A DNA stretch of 64,000 nt, taken from NCBI RefSeq assembly GCF_002865645.1, contig NW_020194575.1, positions 559,247-623,246 on the forward strand, in the 5' to 3' direction. Below, piece by piece: positions 11,353 to 24,075 of the stretch. A program made the position numbers and the translations under genes. The number at the start of each line of letters is the position of its first letter. Within the stretch, counting starts at the first letter, position 1. The stretch comes from Hyaloscypha bicolor E. Taxonomy: Eukaryota; Ascomycota; Leotiomycetes; Helotiales; Hyaloscyphaceae. Below the pieces are notes generated by a model that was not told the DNA's origin, did no database searches, and saw only the letters and a list, made by a program, of their open reading frames with translations.

Positions 11353-12473
11353 ATGTCCTCCTCCAAGATCCTCCGCCCCAAACCCCGGCGTCCCTACGAA
11401 ACCTTAACCCCCCAATCCCCTCCCTCGCCTCTCCTTTCACCCGCCGCAATAGACGACACGCCCTCCCGCACGCACTCGATCCTAAACCTCACCTCCAGCA
11501 CCCTCCTAGGAATCTACTCGCAAACCGGCTACCAAAGCGACCTACAATCCGACCTCCCGTCGACCCCCTCTTCTCCACCTACCTCTGCCCCTATCCGCCG
11601 TCGACTTTCAACCTTACCACCAGTACACAAACCCACCACCCTCGAACTCGGCTGGAAATTAGGGTTGCGAGGAGTACTGCTCTTCGGAATGGGCATGGGC
11701 TACGGCTTACTAGTCCGCCATCTCCACGACGACAGACGACTTGCTCCGTTCCAGGTGGAAGGGATTATCAAGCCTAGAGACGACGCTGGATATTTACTGT
11801 TCTGGGGAATTGCGGGCGTGGCGTTGGGGAGTTTGTTACCGTGGGTTGACACCCTGTTTGCGGTCCCGCAACTGGATACGTCGGTTTTTGAGAAGAAAAA
11901 GGAGGAAGAAGAGGAGAGCGAAGGGGGAATTTGGGGCGCGGATTGGACGCCGGTTGTGAGGAGCGTGGGGGCTTTTGTGGGGATTGCTTATGCCATTGTA
12001 TGTCCCCCTTTACGCTCTTGTTTTATCTCTTGTGATGGTGGTGCTAATGTGCTGTGCAGAGAAAACTCCCTTGGACTTCAACCCTACAAGCCTCTTTGAC
12101 ACTCGCGCTTGTGAACCCAGCCCTCTGGTACCTAATCGACCGCTCCAAACCAGGATTCATCCTCTCCACCGCCGTTGGCGCCACAGGCACGGCTCTCCTG
12201 CTCGTCTCGAATCCAGATATGATGCCCTCTCCAGCCTCCTCAGGGAACTCAACTTCGAAATATCCCTATTTGGGGAAAGGCGGGAATTGGGCAGGGGAAT
12301 GGGTGGGGAGAGAGAGTATCGAGGGCGCTGTTTGGATATTGAGCGTGTTGTTTTGTAGCTGTGTTTGTTTTGGGAACATTGGAAGGCGATTGGCGCTGAG
12401 TGGGACTGGGACACGAAAAGTGATACCCGCGAGAATGCTGAAAAGTGGGAATAGTGAGGATTCGAGGAGGTAG
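11353..12473 (+). CDS. INSIG family ER membrane protein
   Basis: Two exons, 11353..11997 and 12060..12473 (352 aa), with a 62-nt phase-0 intron (GTATGT..GCAG). The INSIG core is clear: GLRGVLLFGMGMGYG and LLFWGIAGVALGSLLPWVD in exon 1. Exon 2 begins RKLPWTSTLQASLTLALVNP and continues WYLIDRSKPGF, the signature run of the family. The N-terminal 95 residues are Pro/Ser-rich and cytosolic. About five to six membrane segments are predicted. INSIG proteins sit in the ER and tether the sterol-sensing machinery (Scap, HMG-CoA reductase), so a role in sterol homeostasis is inferred. An acidic Glu/Lys run (EKKKEEEEESE) sits in a loop before the final exon-1 helix. The first in-frame ATG upstream (11287) adds 22 residues and is less likely. 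Confidence 0.88.
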
Positions 12474-12899
12474 ATGGCGAAATGGGGCTGTGGTCATGTT
12501 CGAATTGTGGAAAAGTTTTAAGTTTCATATCATTGTTGTTGGATGCATGGGATGGATAAAGGTTTGGTGATTCGGCATAGGAGCATGATGGATATACCAC
12601 GAGCAGGTTCGAGGGAGCTGAATGGAAATCTCTGCACTTTACTTGAACTCAGGCGCTTGGGATCATCTTGGAACATTAGAGGCACATGTGTGATTGTTCC
12701 CCTGAACTTGGCCTGTGGCTCACTCGAAGCATACGGTGGCGTAACGCACAATCTCCCCAAGCCGTAATGGGAGCACATTGAATATCATGTATTATCATCG
12801 CCTGACTGAGAAGATTGCTTTACGCCCAAGTGGGTCTGTATCCTCAATTTCAACATCCAAATGAAATGATGGAACAGAGCGTGCCGAGGAAATTAAGCC
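12474..12899. other. intergenic
   Basis: 3' flanks of the INSIG gene and of the ankyrin relic. No supported gene. Confidence 0.4.
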
Positions 12900-14152
12900 C
12901 TAGCCTTTGGCTTCCGCAAACACTCTCCCAATCCCACCCAGGCCTCCCAATGACATCCTTTGCAAAAGTGCTTTGCCCTTCCCATCCTTCGTCTTAGGGT
13001 CCACCCCATACTTCAACAGCATCTTCACAATTGCTTCCTTTTTCTTCATATCATCAATCATATCTCCCATAACCGCAGCAGGCAATGGCATCCGTCTTTT
13101 CTTATTCCTCACCTTCACACTCGCTCCATTCCTGAGCAGCTCCTGAACATCAACACAACCACCATGTACAACCCAATGCAGAGCAGTTTTGACCTTCGCA
13201 TCTCTGTTGTCGAGGTACGTGCATCTGGTTATGAGGAGCTTCATAATCGTCATGGTTCATAGATTCATCATAGCCGTTGCCCGAGACGCAATTTTCGTCA
13301 ATACTTTCTCAGCATTATTAAACTCTTTGTCGTCATCCGGCACCCCCACCCGCACGAAGCAGGACGCAAAGTACAGCGGAGTAATAAGATGACCCAATTC
13401 GGCACTTCGCGAATGCATTGTAGGCAGGGGTCCGACCTTTTCTATTCAGAACTGTGATGTTGGCCTGGTGACCGACGAGCAACTTGACGATGTGCACACT
13501 CTTACCCGCTACTCTGGGGTTACAGGTGGCAAGATGAAGCGGCGTATCCCCATCATCATCAATAGTTTCGATGTCTGCGCCACTGGCCATCAACAGCTTC
13601 GCACCGTCGTCGAGATCGAGCTGCAGCGTAATGACGAGGTGTTCGACGAAGAATATCGCGTTCCGAGGAGCGGATCCATATCATAACAAATCACTCACCA
13701 TCGGCGCGTTGCCAAGAATGGCAGCAATATGCAGCGCGGTGCGGCCCTGCTTATCCTTGCCAGTAACCTTGCTCCTCCACCCAACAGTGGCTTTATGAGC
13801 CAGTTCTTTTACCATCTGCGGCCCAATGGAGCGCCGTGTACAGCACCCATCCTTGTCAACAGTATGAATGTTCGCTCCATGGGACAAAAGGGTCTTAACA
13901 GAGTCAAACTAGCCACTTGCTACAGACTCTGATAATGCCGTTCGCTGAGCTTGGGTATCGCGAACTTCGAGGTTGGCTTTCTTGAAGCTTCCTGCAGCGA
14001 GCGGTGACAATCAGCGCAGGCTCTTTGCTTTCCGCTTTGGCTACTGTCTTGGAGTTTTGTCTTCGCTGGAGCGCGGACTACACTTCCTCTGATCCCGTTT
14101 CGAGCATCTTTTTCACGGCTTCCTCTGCAAGCTTTTGTATAATGAAAGCCAT
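12900..14152 (-). pseudogene. ankyrin-repeat protein pseudogene
   Basis: The minus strand holds ankyrin-repeat remnants in different frames. From 14152 a short start reads MAFIIQKLAEEAVKKML and hits TAG after 24 codons. Further on are HGANIHTVDKDG, then a shifted TALHWAADG, then TGKDKQGRTALHIAA, GADIETIDDDGDTPLHLAT and TALHWVVHGGCVDVQELL, ending near 12900 with KMLLKYGVDPKTKDGKGKALL. The repeat DKDG...TALHWAA is split by an indel, which no intron explains. About six degraded repeats remain. The ancestor was a soluble protein-interaction scaffold of unknown partner. Confidence 0.75.
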
Positions 14153-14192
14153 TCCGATTCAAGGCAGATCAGTGATCGAAGAGAAGAGTTAG

Positions 14193-16948
14193 TTCTGTTT
14201 TTGGGGCGTAATTTTTAGCAAACGAAAATTGCTGGTTGAAGAAATTGCTGGTTGAAGAGCCATTGAGGGTCCGTTGTAACACAGAAATAGCTGCTACATG
14301 ATCTTTATGCGCCACTACCCCATTAGGATAGAGAGAGAGAGCAAATGTTTTGTGAACCTCCAATGGACATTCATGAGGCGTCGAGAAGGTGGCTTTTCAT
14401 TGAAAATGCCAAGTGGCCTAGATGGTAGGTGTGCCACGCACCACCCGGGCTTCATCTTGTCACTACACCACAGCAAGAATTCCACCAGTATGAGAAGACA
14501 GAAGGCAATAGAGAACTACCGTAGTTCCACAGAGCAGTAGTTATTTGTAATTTCTGTATTGTCCGCAAACTTTGACCTTAAGCTAGGAACTGCCGCAGCG
14601 TGTTCTACGTCGGTTACTGTACAAACTGAGCTTATATTGTATTTTCACATGCAATGGGATTGAACTTTAGACAATAGCGAATCCGTGGAAGACCAGTTAA
14701 TTTATAGAAACCCTTATAATTATTAATTACCCATATACAGGCATTCTCTCCCTTGAAGATTACCTGCTTTTTGATGATAATGGTTGGACTTGACATACTC
14801 TAGTGATTTTTGCTAAAATAATTAGTTTGTAACTACTTGTGGCAGAAATTCTGGCATTTTCAAACATCAGGGCTTAGAGAAAGGGGGACATTAATTTCTC
14901 GTCGTCTTCTTGAAAAGAGCTGGACCATCACTAGGACGTATCTCTTTGGGACATCACGTTCGAGAAGTGGGTTCCGACTAGTGTGATGAAACGATGTAAG
15001 GATTTGCACTTTGAGAGTCAGTGAAATCTGCAATGCTTAGTGCCCCCAATTCTGACGTTAAGGGAAAGACAGTCGAGACATTGAAAAGAGATCTCTGGTT
15101 CAGAAACGGGGTTTAATAACCTGTCAATTCTGGACTTGGAACTACACAGCTTGTTTTTGGAGGTTTACAGGAATGGGTTAATTGCATTGCAGAACCATCA
15201 GCTCTTCTCCAGCGGCCATACTTTGATGAAAGCCTGCAGCGGTGATCCAAGAAGAGAATATATATGCTTTGAGTCTTTGCCTGAGATTTCTGAGAGCGAG
15301 AAGCGAGTCTGCGTTGTAGCTGAAACAGGTATGGATATTGCTCAGCATATCAGCACTTCTTCCGGCTTCCATTCTCTGAATGCTAAAAAAGAGAGTCGGG
15401 TTTGATGCTGAAAAGGCTCACAAGAGCTAACGATCCCCTCCAGATGAGCCACTCAAACCCTGAGATATTCTCGCGTTTAGTGGCACAGAGTTTTCTTGGA
15501 ATATTAAGCCTCTGCCCCTGCTCTCTACCATTAGCACTCACAACATCACCATTATCTGCATCGCCTTTTCCCCCATTAACCAGTTCATTTTCCGTGACAT
15601 TGGGGCAACTTTCGTTGGTAACTTGGTAAGCTCACCCTAGGTTCCAGAACGCCAGCATGTTTCTCAGCATCGTTCGAAAGATCAACCACCTCAGCACCCA
15701 TCCGCTCACTCCGTTTTTTTGCTTTTGAGCATAAAAGCGTTTGGCTCTGGGAACAGAAAAGCAGTGAAGATCCGTCCAGGAATACCTTGCTATAAATGGA
15801 CCTTCAACCTCTCGATCGGCTTCCCCAAGCACAATCCACACGACCGATAATGCGAGCAACGAAAATGCAGTAACGAACGCTGGTTTGGCAAACGGCTAAT
15901 TACACTTCATCTTCAGAACTATGGGCGTGGTAAGGATTGGAACGACGTTCGTCGTTGTTCCGTTAAAGTGACCGAGAACCCCTTTCTTACCAACGACAGC
16001 AGACGCCGCGTTGTCAGTGAAGATCAGATTAGGAATCAACGAAACTGATAGCTCTAGCCGACGAGCCTAGATGACCCGGTGGCAGTTCCCACCGTAGTCT
16101 ATCCCCGCGGCTAAAGCCCCTCCAGTCGCAGCACATATACTATTCATCGATCCCTAGTAAAAGTCACTACCTGGTAGGTTGTCCTCAAATATGTTGCTCT
16201 GTGACGCGAGGAACGCAACACTGAACTCAGTAAATTGCATAGATTTCTACCATACAGTGGAGGCATTTGGGTGACTTTGGAATTCATAGCCAAGATGATA
16301 GTCAACGAAAGCCAGTTTCGGTATTAGACATCAATACTCCCATACCATGAATTCGATTTCAGGGAATTTGAAGGGAGAGATTTCCTTGCAGAGTTTTGAT
16401 TCAGTCAAAGTCCGCAACGGACTCGGAGAGCAAACTATGAACGTTGGAGAGTAGAACAAGTAAATATACTGCAATTGAACGGCCGGGAAGCATTATGTTA
16501 CGATAAACACCGAGGCACAATTGAAGACAAGAACTCGGCAAACCATATGGAGCTAAGAATACTATAGAGGAGGAACCACAGAGACAACTCCAGGAGCGAA
16601 GGCGCACCCCCCTCTTGCAGTAAAGCGTATAACGCCTCGTTTAGTCAGCAGTATAGTCTCAGTCTCACTCACATCGAGACACCTGAGCATGCTTAAGCAT
16701 CAAAGCCTCCAGACCTTGATATTCATGAACCGTGTCCCAGGCAAACTGGCCCCTGAGGAGGTGCCATACACGTTGCTCACAGACACCGCCTGCTAGCCTT
16801 CTACGTGTCTTGCCCCAGCCTTCTCTAGCTGGGAGACCTTCGTCACATCTGTACACCAATCTGAAAGCCATATCTACTCAACTCCTTAGTGGAAGAAAGC
16901 ACACGGTCTACTAATCGGCCTACAGCTTTGAAAAAGTCACCGGAGGCG
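14193..16948. other. 2.7-kb gene-poor region with coding-like relics
   Basis: No intact gene. On the minus strand, 15590-16420 translates as protein-like blocks interrupted by stops: GGALAAGIDYGGN, FTDNAASAVVGKKGVLGHFNG and a hydrophobic FVTAFSLLALSVVWIVL. I cannot assign them to a family. The rest shows only short ORFs. Confidence 0.35.
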
Positions 16949-19900
16949 ATGATGGACCACGACGTGGAGGTCGCTCTTTGGCAGCGAGGAATTTTGCTTG
17001 AAGGAGACCAAGAAATTGGACCTGCCTGCTACCTCTTTGAAGCTTCCATCTCAGCCTTCTCCACACTTTTGCAAGTTCTTACTGCTGATTCAGTTCATTA
17101 TGATTCAGAATCATACGGAAGTCTCAGGGAGGAGTTCCGGAAGTTCTACATGTGGAATGAAGGCTTTTCGACGCGCACCGGGGACCTAGACCACGTTTTA
17201 GCCTGCTCTAAAAATCTTAAGGCAACAGTCTTAAGCCTGATGGTTCAATGGGTTAAAACCGTCTCTAAAGGTATGTCAATATATCGCTGATTACAAGGTA
17301 TCGACCGACACAGATCTCCGTGATGTATTTCAATGACTGATCTCTGTGCCTTGCCTTAGTACCGGAAATCATGCCCGAATTTGACTGGTCTTCTGTCTTC
17401 ACCAAGTTTACCGAGCTCCAAATGATCACCGGCAAGGTAGAGCAGGTCGCGAAAGCTTCGATCTCAGACATGAAATCACAATATTCTGTTTTTGATAGCT
17501 TCAACCTTGAAGACGGTTCGGAATCGGATTCAGATTCAGACCTTGAATCATATATGAGCGAATACGTCTTTGAAGACATCATTGAGGATTTAAGTACGTA
17601 TATGGAAAGTTTAGCCGATCTATCACCTTCTCTCGATCACCCCGCCACAGACCATGCATTCATCGAGGACGTTAACACATCACTCATCGATGAATTCTCA
17701 ACTGTCTCCGAACCCGCCAAGCCTTTTGTCTTGATAATCAGGGATCGTTTCCCATCTTTGGACGCTGGTATCGCCAAAAGATTAGGAGAAGCTAATTGGC
17801 AACGACGGGAGCGACTGCGGATGAAGCTTGCCTCTGCTCCCGAAATGGGAGAGTTCTACGCGGAGGACGATGGCAATTCAAGCACTGGAGACACAATCGT
17901 CGATGCAGGCCGGCAAGTGGTCGAGGATCAGCAAACGATAGTGGGCACTGCCCGTTCGAGTATCAGCGTTACAAGGACCTTTCAGTCAACCACGATAGAA
18001 TCTCGATTCTCAGATCCGTCTATATTTGACAATGCGTCAATTCATGTCCCTACTCCTGGTCGGGTTCGCCGTGCTGAATCAGTAACATCATTCGCTACTT
18101 CAGTAGCCCGGGGGATGGACTATGGGCAACGGAGAGTGCCCAATTTGCCAGTAGACCATGTTTATGGATCGACGTTTCAATGTAACATATGTGGTGATAC
18201 TTTGACAACGATCCGGCACCGTTCAGATTGGAAGTATGTATGATATCTCTTACGAGTTTTAGTAGCTAACTATCTTGAAGGAAACATGTCTTCAACGACC
18301 TGGAGCCCTATATCTGCCTCTTCAGTAACTGCGATCTCGGGCTGCAAACTCTTCAATCACGACGAGAATGGAGTTACCATGAGTTCCAGGCGCACCGTGT
18401 AAATATATGTTGAAACTGGTACGCTACCATAGCTAGCTCACCAGTCCTTCCAGCACCAGGTTCAACCACTAATTTAGGGTTCTCCACTCTCATTTGTCAT
18501 GCGTCACTCGCTGAGCTTACCAAGCTTACTAGTATATCGTCATTTTGATTACTTTTGATTTATCAGCTGATTGATAATGTATCGGAGAAAGCGGGCTCGG
18601 CATCACCGGTATCGCCGAAGGGTAATGGGAATAAATCCCTTACTTTAGACACTTTTCCTCTGTTTTTACACTTCACTCTCCTGTATCTAGTCATTCTACA
18701 GATTGTCAACCTCCAATATATCGATTTTCCATCAATAAATCGATCACTTTCCAATAATATAGAATGGCACTGCAATCTTTGCAAAGACATATTTGAGACA
18801 CAGGAGCTCTTTCGGCGACACATCAATAAGTCACACGGTAGTGACATTGCCATGTCTCAGGTGGAAGAGTTCATGTCTGTTTCAAAGCGCCTACTTCCCT
18901 GCAAGGTCGAAGATGAAATATGTCCATTCTGCTTGACAAAACCTTCTCAATCCCAAGGAGGGTTTGCTAGTCATGTAGGGAAGCATCAACAAGAGATATC
19001 TCTGGCAGCACTACCAACGCTGGAAGATTTTTCAGATGATGAAAGTATCAACGATGGCAAAACCTCTGACGACGACGATGACGACAGTGACGATAACGAC
19101 AACAGCGGAGAAGATTTCAGGAAGAAGAAAAAGGGCACGGACGATACCCAAACAGAAAAAGGAGAAAACTCTGCTCCTGGTAACTCGAATCTCACTGGTA
19201 GCTCTAAGCCAAAATCGATGACTTCACAGACTGCTGCACTTGGGTCTGCTATACAAGCCCCCGTTTATTTGCCTTTCAAAGTCAAGGCCGTTTGCGAATA
19301 TATATCTCCTTTCAATGACACCCTTCAGTTTCCCAGCGAGCAGATAATCACAGTCACCCAGGAAGAGGAAGGTGATTGGTATATAGGGGAATACATGGAT
19401 ACTTCAGGTGTGAAGCAGAAAGGCTTCTTTCCTAAGAAGTTTGTGGAGAAATACGAATCTGCCGATGCTTTGCTATCGACGAACAGCGGTTTAGTCGTAT
19501 CCTCGCAAGTCGAAACGATAACATCGGGCATTCCCCCTTCCTCGGCAGGAGACGATCCGAACAAAATGAACGAAAAGGGACAACCAGATGCGAAAATTAC
19601 TACCAGCGAGGGACGAGAAATTGACCCGAATCATTTCATTGCTGAATCGATCGATGCCCAGTCCTTGCCCTCCTCGGAGAAAAAGAAACTCAAGTACCCT
19701 TTGCAACCTTCAGAGCCTGAAAATCGCCTTGATATCCTCTTTAAATCACCGGCTGTCCCCCAGCGTTCACACAGTCTATCGCAAGATAGCCAGCAGTCCA
19801 CCGGTACCACAAAGGGTCCTCAGAGTCGTCTCATGCTTTCGATTCAAAACTTTGAAAAGGCCTTGGAGAATTGCGAGGAACTGTGGCAGCATCTTCCGTC

Positions 19901-21167
19901 TGGCTCCAGCGAAAGTCTCACTGTCTTAGCATCCCTTGAAGGCCAATTGCTTTTCCTGCGAAAACCTAGTGGGTACATCGCTTCTCGCTCTTCCCACCTG
20001 AGTTCCTCAGGTATTGAAACATTAATCGAGAATCTGGCTATTTGTCGGACGCAACTGTTACGCCTGCAGAAGGTTCTCGAGTCTGTAGATGGACGTGCGG
20101 ATGAAGCAGAGAACTTCCCAAGATTTACCCGCCAATGGATGTTATCGAAGTCTGAGCTTAGCGAAGCCCAGGATATCCTCACTGAACTTCGAGTACGGAC
20201 GGAAATGCTGGAAAGGATCTATACGCCACGTTCTCTCCGGAGAACCAAAGTGCGCCCCGAGGAAGCCGGACCCAGCTTCAAAGATGATTACGAGAAATAC
20301 CAGCCTCCTTTGAGCGAGCAAATAGGATCGACATTCCAGGCTGCCTCAGCCGTGGAGCACCCAGCCCTTAATGCTCATCCCATAGACGATTCCAGTGACG
20401 ATCGTGCCTCTGAAACAGCGGTATTTCCGGCAAAACTTCCATTCGATAACAATATTGAAGAGCAGGATGGTGATGTAGTATATCCATGCAAAGGTTGTGG
20501 CGAAATTGTGAGTCAACCTGATGTATTTTATTTTCCATACTATTAGCTTATCAGACATTTTCCAGTTGGAGGAAGGAAAAGCGTTCGAACTTGGTAAGTC
20601 TAGTCGCATCTCACTGTTTTGAGTGTTTATTTACCGATTATAGCTGGGAACCGATGGCATCTCAACTGCTTCCGGTGCAATACCTGTGGGGTTTTGCTTG
20701 ATTCGGACGCAAACCTTCTTCTCCTCGGCGACGGCTCGCTCATATGCAACGACTGCACATACTCATGCAGCGCATGCGGCAATAAGATTGAAGACCTAGC
20801 TATCCTTACAGGAGACCAGGCATTTTGCGCAGCCTGTTTTCGTTGCAGGAATTGCAAACGTAAGATAGAGAATCTCCGATATGCTCGGACCCCACAAGGC
20901 ATATTTTGTATGAGCTGTCACGAATCTTTAATGGAAAGAAGGAGGAGGAAATCTAGAGCTGCGGCAAATGCGAAGTTGAAAGAGGGTCAAGGCCACTCTC
21001 TTGTCGATAGGTCCCTCCCTCCGCCACTGCCGCTACCACAAAGAGCGTTTCTGCAAAGCGCATCTTCGTCCTTAGATCTAGAGGCGTTTGGCACAGGCAT
21101 CAATTTACCAGAAGCTGATGTTCCACCTGAGCTTTCCCCTAAACCACATCGAGGCGATACCCTGTAG
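16949..21167 (+). CDS. mosaic C2H2 zinc-finger / SH3 / twin-LIM protein
   Basis: Six exons (16949..17270, 17360..18233, 18281..18396, 18763..20507, 20566..20593, 20644..21167) keep one frame for 3609 nt (1202 aa); all phases agree. Residues 1-110 resemble the helical N-terminus common in Pezizomycotina C2H2 proteins. A cysteine/histidine array follows (FQCNICGD near 380, HVFNDLEPYICLF, WHCNLCKDIF near 440, ICPFC near 490, HVGKHQQEISLAALP). After an Asp-rich stretch comes an SH3 domain (about 608-666: FKVKAVCEYISPF, GDWYIGEYMD, KGFFPKKFVEKYE), closest by eye to Bbc1/Mti1 myosin-I binding proteins. The C-terminus (about 1010-1125) is a LIM pair, CKGCGEI-LEEGKAFEL-AGNRWHLNCFRC and TYSCSACGNKIEDL, matching the start of Rga1-type RhoGAPs; no GAP domain follows. 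Intron 3 (366 nt) is unusually long. Function is unknown; a cytoskeletal or signalling adaptor is an inference. Confidence 0.8.
18408..18811 (+). repeat. segmental repeat copy 1 (in intron 3 of mosaic gene)
   Basis: Diverged direct repeat of 29232-29600. Shared landmarks in the same order are GGTTCAACCACTAATTTAG, GCTGATT(G/T)ATAATG, ATCGCCGAAG and ATCTAGTCATT/ATCTTAGTCATT. The copy spans nearly all of intron 3 and runs into the following zinc-finger exon. Confidence 0.75.
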
Positions 21168-24075
21168 GTATCTTCTCGAGGCACGCCTCACCAATTCTGC
21201 ATCTTCTTCCCGCATTAACATCTTGGGTGGAGCGCTGGATTAATACCTGCGGGTAATGCGTAGGTCAAGTGCTCGAACTGCAACGGATCTGGGAAGGTTG
21301 ATAATTAGTGTAGATGGCTAGTGACTTGATGCGACAATGGTTAGATAAGGGGAACTTGATCACCGTGTGGTTTTCGCCTCGAAATATTTTCCTATACCTT
21401 TGTGCAAATAGAGAGGTTAATAATTCAGATCTTTAAGATATGTCTTATATCGTACTACTTGCGAGTCTTTTGGGATCTTTGATATCGCTAATCAGTTGGA
21501 TCTTAGTCGGACCCTCCGGTCCACTGTTCCTGCTCCTACTCCTGCTCCAGCTTCTGATTCGGCCTCGGAAACGGTTACAAAAAAGTAGTAAACGGTATTT
21601 CCAGGAATAGTAAAGAATGTCTGCAGTACGACATTAGACCAGTGCGCCAGGTCTGTCTTACTTAGCTCTCATTAATACTCTTCCTTACAACGCGCCTTAA
21701 ACATTTTCCGGGAGTCGTTATTGGCCTTATGTGAAAGAACTAGCATTCTTAGTAGTTCTAGTAAGCGAGACTCTTATAAAGAGTAATGTAATGGAGATAT
21801 AAAACAAGTAGTAATATATAGAGAAGAATGGGCTTCCATAGCATGGGATTATAGCGTATAAGAAATAGAATTAGAGAGTGAAGGTTAATTGATTTCTAAG
21901 AACTAAGAAGGAGAGAGGAGTAATATAAGCGGACTGCGGACTAAACGGATGTCCGGAGGTCATATAACAGAACCCACGTGACTAATAGAAGTAAAATCCC
22001 TACTATAATAAGACTATTAATAATAGTAAATTGGTTTTGCTACTTTAAAGCAAAAGTTAGTATTAAATAAATAATTAAAAGCTTGTTTAAAATACTCAAA
22101 TACTTAGTATTTAACAAATAATTAATACTAGTATTAATTATTAAGTATTAAATACTTATTATTAATCTTATTGTTACGCTCTGCCGCTTTACTAGTAAGT
22201 TTAGCGTCACGTGACTGCAATAACGCATGCGGCTGTGCTAGTATTTAGAACACCAAAGCTCCCGCACTCAAGAGCTTCTCTCCTTAGTTTAGAATCTTCG
22301 GAATTGAGCCACTTTACTGCTTTCCAAGCCTAGAGACCCGGTCTCGTGACACTTATATAAATTTGAATTTTCTTGAACTTTTTAATTACTTAGTAATAAA
22401 AACTTAGCCTAAAGAATTTATAAAGCCTTTATAAGTATTATAAATATCTTATTTTAAGGCAACTTATATAGTATTGCTTGAGAAGTACCTTATGTAATTA
22501 TTAATAATTAAATAAATATTAATTTGCCAGATTCACGTGACCCGCACGTGACTACTCTTGAGTTACTCTAGAGTAGTACTCTACCCTACTCTACTCAAGT
22601 ACCATATTACGCTACTCAAACTCTACTCTACTCTACTCAAGACTACTCTAGAGTTACTTGAGTAGCTTGAGTAGTTTTTCCCCACACTGGCTTCCAATTA
22701 GACTGGATGCCCTGAAGGAACGGATTACTTTCTCGTTACCTTTGATTATTTAATCCTCTCGCAGATACATCCATCTTTAATGACTGCAGTAAAGCCAACA
22801 AGCTTAACGGTAACTCGGAACTCCACCCCTCCCGATAGCAAATTATCATCCGATTCTGTGCTTGAGCCTCGGAATCTGAGGTACTTGTATACAAGTTAGG
22901 TTAGTGTTACTCCGGCGGGTTTACTTCAACCACTTCGAGACTGTGAGACAGTGTGTACGATGCAGATCGGGCTGACTCTTAATAAAATGCGAACAATCGT
23001 GGAGTCCTACCAAGAGCAGGCTGGGAAGTTTCTCAGAACGGTTTGGGGTCCCAAAGTTCAGCTCCGGGGGAAGTGGCATCTTGAGTCCAATCACTGAGTT
23101 TCGGCCCCGTCCCTTCCACATTTACCGCAGGTTCAGCTGGTCCTGCACCTCACACCGCTCGACCTCTCATCTCCACCCTACGAAAATCACCCACGACCTT
23201 TTCCCACCAAGAACCCCGAGATCTGCAAGGATCCGCGTTGCTGTGGCTTATTTGGCCGCTCTAATGCTCAATGTATATTCTTCCGGGCCAGCCCACGCCA
23301 GCTAGAAGATCTTGGTGTCAACCGCGGGCAACGCATTCATCGCAAATCCCGCGATTTCAAATCCAGACGCAGTGTCGAGTTGAACAAGAAACCTTGGCGT
23401 CAAATCAGAGCCGCATCATCTTTATGCGGCACACATAACACGGCACGGCCCACACCTCTCCGCCTTGGGAACTTCTTCCGAGGCTTGGTATTTCTGGCTT
23501 CAAAGCTGGGCTGAAGACTGCAGACTGCAGAGAATACCAGGGACTTCTCGGCCCACGCTGCAGAATTAACCATCAAGCCCACCCGCAATCGCATTCAGCC
23601 TCTCGGTGGAAATGCGAACACTCGAACAGTCCCCAGTTCCCATTCCCCAATGCCCAGGCTCAACCACCAGGCTCAGAGTCCCCCGCCCTAAAGTTCCAGT
23701 CCGAATTATTGAACAAACGAGGCTGCACGGCAAGGGCGAACAGCCTGTCCTACGGGTGGATTCGCCCCCAAAATAATGGAAGACGTGCAGGCGCCACAAC
23801 CCGAGCTGAGGAGCTGGGGGCAGCGAGGTCAGGATGCATCTATTTGAGCGTGGCTCCCCCCACAACCAACCTTCTTTTCTCCATCTTTTTCTCTCGCTGA
23901 AAATGCGATTTGGCTGCGATGGCGAGCCCTTCGGGAAGTTTCTCCAATGGAGGAAAAGATACAACCATGACCGAGGATAAAATGGAAAGGGGTGAGGCGC
24001 GGCAATTTTCGAAGAGGCATTCAGAGAAGAAACATTCCGGACTCTCCACTCCCGGGGCCAAAAAACGTATGTAGG
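21168..24075. other. 2.9-kb AT-rich intergenic region
   Basis: No intact gene. The AT-rich core is described separately. The flank from 22730 to 24000 has normal composition and only unrecognised ORFs. Confidence 0.45.
21960..22690. repeat. AT-rich block with CACGTGAC boundaries and ACTCT repeats
   Basis: Long TA-rich tracts (22000-22170, 22360-22520) are bounded and split by GTCACGTGAC-like words (near 21975, 22208, 22533, 22545). The block ends in a low-complexity CTACTCTACTCT stretch (22548-22668) that contains palindromes such as CTACTCTAGAGTTAC. The look is that of an old RIP-mutated repeat. Confidence 0.5.
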
